Below, one piece after another: positions 56,745 to 64,000 of a stretch of 64,000 nt of DNA; within the stretch, counting starts at the first letter, position 1; each line of letters starts with the position of its first letter. This stretch comes from Aralia elata (Eukaryota; Streptophyta; Magnoliopsida; Apiales; Araliaceae), in the NCBI GenBank assembly GCA_034770075.1, contig CM068385.1, forward strand, positions 77,120,272 through 77,184,271, in the 5' to 3' direction. Made by a program: the position numbers and the translations under genes. The notes under the pieces were generated by a model, which was not told the origin of the DNA, did not search any database, and saw only the letters and a program-made list of their open reading frames with translations.

Positions 56745-57704
56745 ATTTGCCACTTAATTCGGCTTAACACGAGAATTGAGTTATTCCTATTGGAATAATT
56801 ATTCGTGAAATATTAAATATTTATAATTCTTTATTTGAGTTAAGTTATTTTGTCAAAACAAATTATTTTGGGGCGATTTCTATATGTTAGTAACTGAGTT
56901 GAACAATCTTTATTCATGGGGGAATATATGATGTGTCGAGAAACCGATTTAAATGCTGTTGATACTGAATTATAGCAGTATAGTTAATGTTATGCATAAC
57001 GGATGATATTGTTAGGCTAATCTCCTATAAATATCTATAGAGATTTCTTAAGTCTTATGACTGACGAACAATAACTAGTTCTTGGTTTAACAACCCTCAA
57101 TTTACGATATAAAAAAATTGTTGAAATCTTATGTTGAACTAGTATTCTTTTGAATCAGATAAATGTGAGTTCTGTTATATGTTAATTGTTAAACTTGTTG
57201 AGTAATCCGTTGCTCATCCTTGCGAATAAAATCTTATTTTCAGCTAAGGAGGAATTTCCCGAAGATCCTGGAAGTAAGGGAAAAAGAAAGAAAAGTGCTT
57301 AGAATAGTATTCTCGTAGTAGTTTCTTTCTTTTGTAAGTCATAATGACTTTTTGTAACGAGAACAAAGAACGAGAATTATAATAATCTTTATTAATTCAA
57401 TGGTATTGTATTATTATTATCACATTTTATTATTTCTTAAATTTATTTCAAGTTAGTGAATGATAGATCAAAAGATCTTATGGTATTTATATTATAGCTT
57501 GAATATTATTGCAATGTCTAAAAAGTTCTATCAAGGAAATGAGATTGTCTAATTGAACACCACTTTAACGGAAAGCCCCTCTTTCCTAGGAACGATCTCG
57601 TTGCCAGTATTTATAAGTCTATAATATCTATACACAGAAGGATTAAGTATTAGATAGCGAGCACAAGTCCACTGTAGCTAGTATATGGATTTGGGGGCGT
57701 CACA
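56745..57704 (+). repeat. gypsy-type LTR, 5' end uncertain
   Basis: Ends GGGGGCGTCACA (57693-57704) directly before a PBS. Blocks around 56870-57000 ('aactgagttgaacaatc') and 57190-57260 ('gctcatccttgcgaataaaa') recur near 61055 and 63660-64000. The start could not be fixed. Confidence 0.6.
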
Positions 57705-57707
57705 AAT

Positions 57708-57719
57708 TGGTATCAGAGT
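57708..57719 (+). other. Primer binding site, tRNA-iMet type
   Basis: TGGTATCAGAGT three bases after the LTR end. Only ~180 bp of interior follows before an inverted LTR starts. Confidence 0.8.
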
Positions 57720-57888
57720 TGTAAGTTATAGCTCTAAGGTAAGAATACCTTAGGATGTAATCTTATGAGAAGTAATAGAATTGGAGATAAATGGACTCAT
57801 AAAGAGTTTTTAATTAATAAAAGATAAACAAAGAAATAACTAAAAATATTAAAAGTAAAATGTTGTGTATAAAATTTTTCATGAAAAA

Positions 57889-60436
57889 TGTGGCGCCCCC
57901 AAATTCAAATACTTGTACCTCGAATTCGGTGTTTCACGATTCACCTCATACAACATATAAATAACAACTAACAGCGGAAGATTAGAAATAACTACATTAA
58001 TATAATATAATTATCCTTGTCCCAAGTCTCGTAACCAACCTTAATACATCACTTAACTAAACTCATAACATAATAAGTCTTACTACATAAATAAAAATCA
58101 TCACCCTGACTATTACAGTACAAAGCTAATCCGCAGTCTTGCCTTTGCTTTTATCCTTTTTCGAACTACCACCTCGTTCAGTCTTAACTGTAATGTCTAA
58201 GGAAAGCAAGGGTGAGCAACAAGTTTTCTTAGCAAGTAAAATAACAATAAATGTGATCATATGAAAAGTTTTATAATCAAAAAGGTTACAATGATCATTT
58301 ATTAGCTCAGAAAATGAAAAGAGAATATTGTGAACAAAGTAATTTCAACAGTTAATTCCATTTATGTTCAATATTATTACTGATGGGTCACTATGGACCG
58401 AAGGATTATCAGAAGAATTTAAGATTTTAACATTTCCAAGTGAATATTTAACACTGAGTAGTCGCTATGGACCAAGAACTTCTACTAAGAATTAACAGTA
58501 TTACACTGATAACCCACAATATAAACAAGTACAATATGTGATCAGCCTAAAGTACCATATGTTATGCATAACATTCAAACATGTTGTTCGTGTGCGTGTT
58601 GGTCTCCCGACGTTATATAGTTTCTCCTTCTATGAGGGTTTTTAATCTCAGCAGATTATAAGAGTCTGCATTAAAACAATTGGTTTGGATCGCTTTCTAA
58701 TTCATGGGTATTGGTCTAGCCGAATCAAATGGCATAAACACTCTTCTCAACACATTTATGAACAATTAATACGTTCAATGCTCGCCACAGGGTTCAAAGA
58801 ATCATTCAAGAATATAACTATGATTTAAATCAAGTTTCAGAGTATGAACAATATTATCCATGAATTTTGATAACATAAGAATTGTTCTATCCAATAATTT
58901 ACTTGCACGATCAATAAAAGTACAAGTTTAGGTACTTGCCTACGTAGTCGAGTTTTTCTGACTTCGATCCCTTATCCTTTGAACAACCTATGTTCATCAT
59001 GATGGTTAATCTCTATCAATCCATAAATATAAATCTTAATCGATCTAATTTACTAGCCTTAGATAACTAAGACTTCACAAACAATTTTATTTATTAATCG
59101 TTTCTTTATTTATCACTCTCTTTATTCCATTTAATGGTCTTTACAGTTATTCCACAAATAAAATAATCTTTTATTATTTTAAGGGTTCACACCTTATTGT
59201 ATTTACTTTAATTGTTAATATTTAGTCATTATTTAAATAATTTTCTTAATCAACAATCTGAATTCATTGGTCCACAAATAAAATAATTTAGTTATTACTT
59301 TATTTGTTTAATCCCTAATTAGAGTTGTTTCATTAGTTCATAATTAAATAACCTTTAATATTATTTAATTATTTATTATTAATCCATAATTAAATAATTA
59401 TTAACCCTTAATATTATTTTAATTATCCACAATTAAATAATCTTTAATATTATCTTAATCATTTACGATTTATTAATCCACAATTAAAAATAATCTTTAT
59501 TATTATTTCAATTATTTATTATTTATTTTAGAAAGTTTTCATTTTCTGACGTGGTTTGACCCGACCCGACCCGTTTCATCATGACTCGACCCGATTTGAC
59601 CCGGATCCGGGTTAATTGCGAAGGGACCCGGCGCGGGGCGATCCAGATCGTACTCACAGACGGCGCGGGCCATGCTGGTCATGCAAGGTTTTTGATTGTC
59701 TGGCGCGGGGTGCGCCGATTCGCGTTCGCAGGCGGCGTGGGGCGCGCCTTCCTAGCAGACTTTTTGATGAGGTTTTTCAATGTTTTGATCTTCTATCTCT
59801 ATTGATTCAATCTTGTATAACTTTTTCATTTGACATCTAAATGACTTCAAACTACTTCTATTATCTTATAAACTTACATATCTTTAATATTTGATTTCTC
59901 AAATCACTTTCCAAAATATTTATTTGATCAATTTATTGATTTTTCCAAGTTAGGGTTCACACTTGGACATGTTTTACCAATTGCTTTGCTACGAGTTCAT
60001 TTTATTTCCGATTCCGATGATTCCACTTGGGTTGTGTCCGTATTTCATAGACCTTCAATATAAGATTTTTAAACCATACAAATAGCTTACACATTTTATG
60101 TTATTTTACACCAAATCTCATGTTTTTCAAGTATTATAATTTAGGTTTCGTGCTCACATGCTTTTTCTTGGTTCATTAAGACACAAGACACACACCAAGG
60201 CATGCAAAACACATATACTTCTTCCAATACCCATCCTTATACTTTCGGATTCTTCATGACCCCACCACAAATCAAACTCTCATAACCAAGCATGCATTTT
60301 CTACTCTAAGAAAGATACACTAACTTAACTTACAAAATAAAGCTAGGTTGTGATTAATTATACCTCTTTGTTGCTTTCTTCCTCTTAGTTATGAACCTCA
60401 AGTAGTTCTCCACCTTCGTTCCTTCTCCTTGGACTT
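57889..60436 (-). repeat. Inverted gypsy-type LTR or fragment, minus strand
   Basis: Starts TGTGGCGCCCCCAAAT on the plus strand, the reverse complement of an LTR end like that at 57689-57704 (ATTTGGGGGCGTCACA). On the minus strand 58250-58130 reads 'ttgctcacccttgctttcc' and 'ggataaaagcaaaggcaaga', matching the pattern at 57210-57300. The right boundary is unknown; 60436 is where another LTR begins. A GC-rich patch at 59545-59765 includes 'cccgacccgacccg' and several GGCGCGGG motifs, standing out from the AT-rich surroundings. Confidence 0.55.
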
Positions 60437-60870
60437 TGTAATATCCCGAAATATTATCGAAATTATAAATATTGTCTTAGCTGGGTTAAGAATGAAAACT
60501 CTAGAAATACTTAATGAACGACTGTTTAGGTAATCTTTGAAAACCTAATACGATTCGAAAACGCTATCGTATACATTTAGAATTAGAACGTATAACCTAA
60601 AACTAGGTATTAAGAAGTTTAAAACCTTAAACCCTAATGAGATTCGAATTTTGTAACATATGTGCTTAATAAAGATCGAAATGATATTTCGAAGCAGGTG
60701 TTTTGTGATTATATTATGTAAACGATGAATTAGGTCAAATAATTTTTTTTCAACCTGCTTAGTCGTGCTTACATTGACAAAATGATTTGTCGTGCTTTCC
60801 ACGATTTCTCCGAGAAGCACCCCAGCAAATCGTTTTTTTTTTGACAAGTTGATGTATCGTGCTTGGGAAT
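60437..60870 (+). repeat. 5' part of a gypsy LTR, copy 1
   Basis: TGTAATATCCCGAAATATTA and the next ~430 bp match 61848-62280 closely. Homology ends abruptly after GCTTGGGAAT. Confidence 0.85.
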
Positions 60871-61847
60871 CTCCGTGCAATAACGCATGTCTACTTATTT
60901 GTTGAAATGAACTCCGTGTAATAACATGTCTTATGTATGAAGTTTATTGTTATGCAAGTATTGTTTCTTTTGCACCTCGTGCATTAACATGCTTGTTATC
61001 TATTTTGTGCAACATGATAATGATTGTTGAATTTTAATTGAAAATCATGCTACTATCTGAGTTGAACAACTCTCTTATACAGGCAGGAGTTTAAGATGTG
61101 TTAGGAAACTGATCTAACTATACTATAGGTACCAATGTGGACAATTCAGTGCGGTTGTCGAATAGATCGAGACATATTTATTGAGACATTGGTAGAAGTA
61201 TTGATGAGATGGGGAACTAATTCATTAGTTCACGGGTTAGGAACCACTTAGTTAACTATATTGATAATAGATTAAAACTTATGTTATGTTTAGAGAATAA
61301 TGGAAAAGATAGAGGTTATAAATGATGGAACATTTATAGAATTTGTAATTATGTATGATTTTTCAAAACTCATATGTGGTAAGTTAATGACCCAAAGTAT
61401 ATGGCAAATTCATTAAACTATAGAATATGGTACGTTCCTTTGTGGAACTCATATTTATGTGGCGAACGTATTTCTCAATGTGACGAGTTCCTGAACTTAT
61501 TTTATATGAAATAAGTTACGCACTTGGTCCGGGCAGTACGTGCACGGATTCAAGGACGTAACATTTTTTATTCTGAGTCCTCTAAATTTAAATATGCTTA
61601 TGTGATTTATATGTATAAACTACATATAGAACATGGGATAGAAAGAAGTACCCTTATAACGAATTTTAAGTTATTAATTTCGAGGGTGAAATTCTTGTAA
61701 AAAGTCTTCGATAGTGAAGTTGATCAAATCACATCTCTTTCAAAGGACCCTGATGGGAAGAGGTTGTGTTACTCGGTTCATGGTGTATAAAATTCCGAAT
61801 AATTAGACTGTAATTTCGAGGACGAAATTCTTATATGTTGGGGTGAA
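60871..61847 (+). other. Remnant of gypsy interior between two LTR copies
   Basis: No pol domain is readable. The last part ('aatttcgaggacgaaattct...gttggggtgaa', 61811-61847) is the typical 3' end of a gypsy pol frame with polypurine tract before the LTR. The block at about 61050-61110 resembles LTR sequence at 56880, so the region is rearranged. Confidence 0.6.
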
Positions 61848-62288
61848 TGTAATACCTCGAAATATTATCAAAATTATAAATATTGTCTTAACTGGGTTAA
61901 GAATGAAAACTCTAGAAATACCTAATGAACGACTGTTCAGGTCATCTTTAAAAACCTAATACGATTCGAAAACGCTATTGTATATGTTTAGAATTAGAGC
62001 GTATAACCTAAAACTACGTATCGAGAAGTTTAAACCTTAAACCCTAATGAGATTCGAATTTTGTAACATATGTGCTTAATAAAGATCGAAATGATATTTC
62101 GAAACAGGTGTTTTGTGATTATATTATGTAAACGATGAATTAGGTCAAATAAAAAAAAATTCAAGTTGCTTAGTCGTGCTTACATTGACAAAATAATTTG
62201 TCGTACTTTCCACGATTTCTTCGAGAAGCACCCCAGCAATTCGTTTTTTTTTGACAAGTTGTTGTGTCGTGCTTGGGAATGACAAAGT

Positions 62289-62500
62289 GATTTGTCGATC
62301 TTGGTAGATATTTTCATTGAGGAGCTTAGAATTTAAGTTCAATTGCAAACTACTTTGTCGAGCTTGGAAGATATTTTCATTGAGGAGCTTAGAAGATAAG
62401 TTCAATTGTAAGCTTCATTGTCGAGCTTGGAAGATATATTCATTAAGGAGCTTAGAAGATAGGTTCAGTTGCAAGCTGCATTGTCGAGCTTGATAAATAT
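62289..62500 (+). repeat. 63-bp tandem repeat, just over three copies
   Basis: Units contain 'tcgagcttggaagatatttt', 'cattgaggagcttagaagat' and 'aagttcaattgcaagc', with few differences. Confidence 0.92.
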
Positions 62501-62789
62501 TTTGAGAGAATATGCCAAGAATATTCTAAGAATATGCTAGGGTGCAAAGTGTAATAAGCCAAGCCTCTAACGTGCAATTAACGAAACTATGTTTTCCTAT
62601 AAATAGCAAATTAAGTTCATTCATTCCTTACCATGTTCAAGAGCAAAAACACTCTATATTTATATTCTGAGAGATATTGTGAGATAAAAAAATTACTTTC
62701 GAAGCATCGAAGCGCTACGCGATTGGAAGTAAAGCTAGCAACTACAAGAGGTATACTATAGTAGTTATAATTTTTATTTTTATGTATGT

Positions 62790-63135
62790 ATTAGTAAAAA
62801 TATACTTTTACAAGAAATTATAATGTCCAAATTATTTTATGTATATAGTACAAAAGTCTTATTATAAACAGTTATAATATCCGATTTATTTCTCTTATAA
62901 AGTTGAAAATATACTTTTATAAGCAGTTATTATGTCCGATTTTCTTCAAGTATTTAGTAAGAATATTCATTTTATAAACAGTTATAATGCCTGAATTATT
63001 TCAAATATAATAGCGGAATATTCATTTTATAAGCAGTTATAATGCTCAATTTATTAGATGAATATTCATTTTATAAGCAGTTATAATGCTGAAATTATTT
63101 CATGTATAGTAGGAGTTTTATTTATAGGCGGTTAT
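62790..63135 (+). repeat. ~60-65-bp tandem repeat, about five copies
   Basis: Units share 'ttttataagcagttataatg' followed by a variable AT-rich part containing 'atttcatgtat' or 'tttcaagtattta'. Confidence 0.85.
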
Positions 63136-63289
63136 AATACCCTAAATAAAAACTTAAAAGAGTTATTTGTTAAACGTTTAACTAGTTATGTACGCTGATA
63201 ATCGTGTAGGATTTACGACGAACGTTTAGACGTTATATCAATTGTAAAAGATATACGAGGCAAATTCCCTAACCCAATTATATTCTTAT

Positions 63290-63500
63290 AGTTGTGCAAG
63301 TTTTTCAACTTCATTTATTTTCATATTGAATACAAGTTTTCTATTCCTTATCTTGAGCAAGTTTTCTAACTCTAGTTTAATTTGATATTGAGCAAGTTTT
63401 CTCACCTTACTCAAGTTATATTTGAGCAAGTTTTCTATTCCCTATCTTGTGTAAATCCTCTTACTTGTTGCAAGTTTATCCTAACCTTGTCCAAGATTAT
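63290..63500 (+). repeat. Degenerate 'gagcaagttttcta' tandem repeat
   Basis: '(t)tgagcaagttttctaact' or close variants recur about six times at irregular 25-50-bp spacing. Confidence 0.75.
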
Positions 63501-64000
63501 TATTTTGAACAAGTCTTTTACGCATTGTTATCAATTATTGTGAAGTTATTGCTTCTTAATTCAGCATAACTTAAGAAATGAATTATTATTCTTGTGATAT
63601 TGAGCTAATATAGTTTATCAAAGCATAAAATTGTTGTGTCAAACCAAATTATTTTAGTAAGACTTCTAGAACTGAGATGATTTACTCCTTGGGGGTTATA
63701 TATATACTTGTCTAGTAAATCTTGACATAACGTACAATGGGCATGAGTAGGATGATATGCATACACCTAGGGTATTGACGAAGGCTGATCCCCTTCAAAA
63801 TATCTAAACCAAACATATTTCTAAGTCTTTATGACTGACAGAAATGGTTGATACGAATCCTCCAGATAGGGTTATCAACCCTCAATTAGGCAAAATCTGT
63901 TAGCCAGAAAATCGTCGAACCTTGTTCTTCCAAATCAAAACACATTGTGTTTATATTTTTAAACTTGCTGAGCATTTGTATCTCATTCTTGCAAATAACT

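Larger units (their letters stand above)
61848..64000 (+). repeat. gypsy 3' LTR, running off the right edge
   Basis: Begins TGTAATACCTCGAAATATTA right after a polypurine tract. Contains tandem arrays (listed separately) and, from about 63550, blocks similar to the LTR at 56745-57704. The end lies outside the window, so the LTR would be over 2.1 kb if continuous. Confidence 0.6.

Noticed and set aside
60545..60880. Minus-strand 111-codon frame similar to one at 62145-62405
   Set aside because: They lie in duplicated LTR sequence and cover non-coding repeat; no domain seen.

Overview
This is a piece of a dicotyledonous plant nuclear genome. It is AT-rich, its genes carry short introns, and most of the sequence is plant-type transposable elements. 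I cannot name the species. Only three ordinary host genes are supported. All are leucine-rich-repeat receptor-like kinases of subfamily XII-like/MIK2-like architecture (signal peptide, LRRNT, LRR array, one membrane helix, RD-type kinase). Two lie on the minus strand (11150-14649 and 17975-21472) and one on the plus strand (53384-56397). Each has one intron at the same position, phase 1, inside the Glu codon of the APE motif, so they are paralogues of one family. MIK2 in Arabidopsis is a cell-surface peptide receptor; a similar sensing role here is inference.

Region by region. At 2141-6961 there is a dead Ty3/gypsy element (PBS, gag-protease, start of RT). Its 3' LTR has been split by a solo LTR of a second family (5741-6706, TSD AGTGT). 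At 7.4-8.6 kb lies a segment that is repeated at 38.7-45.3 kb, plus two tRNA-derived SINEs. At 11-21.5 kb are two receptor kinases, with a 646-bp near-perfect inverted repeat (14949-15594) upstream of the first. The upstream region of the second is repeated three times (A 21.66-22.56, B 22.6-24.3, C 24.95-36.7 kb). Copy C was split by a retroelement with non-coding tandem repeats (25144-34592, TSD GTGAT). One LTR of that element was itself split by a complete 6.2-kb gypsy-type element (25768-31983, TSD CCACT) whose pol is replaced by open but badly diverged RT-like reading frames. Copy C also holds a Mutator-like foldback element with 10-bp TSD (34660-35215).

At 39391-44894 a MITE contains a second MITE and a young Ty1/copia element (39772-44628, TSD TTAAC, LTRs differing at 4 of 213 positions). 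At 45557-51218 is a gypsy-type element that has gag but no pol (TR-GAG-like, TSD TGTTC); its gag carries a repeated Arg/Ser-rich domain. At 51697-52268 is a hAT-type MITE with 8-bp TSD. The third receptor kinase follows a 362-bp tandem duplication. From about 56.7 kb to the right edge there are only broken gypsy LTRs and tandem arrays.

The unusual points are: the third kinase lacks five central LRRs that both paralogues have, removed exactly in frame; the first gypsy element died mainly through CAG-to-TAG changes, a CHG-methylation-like pattern; the pseudo-pol gypsy family; and the gag with a tandemly amplified RS domain.
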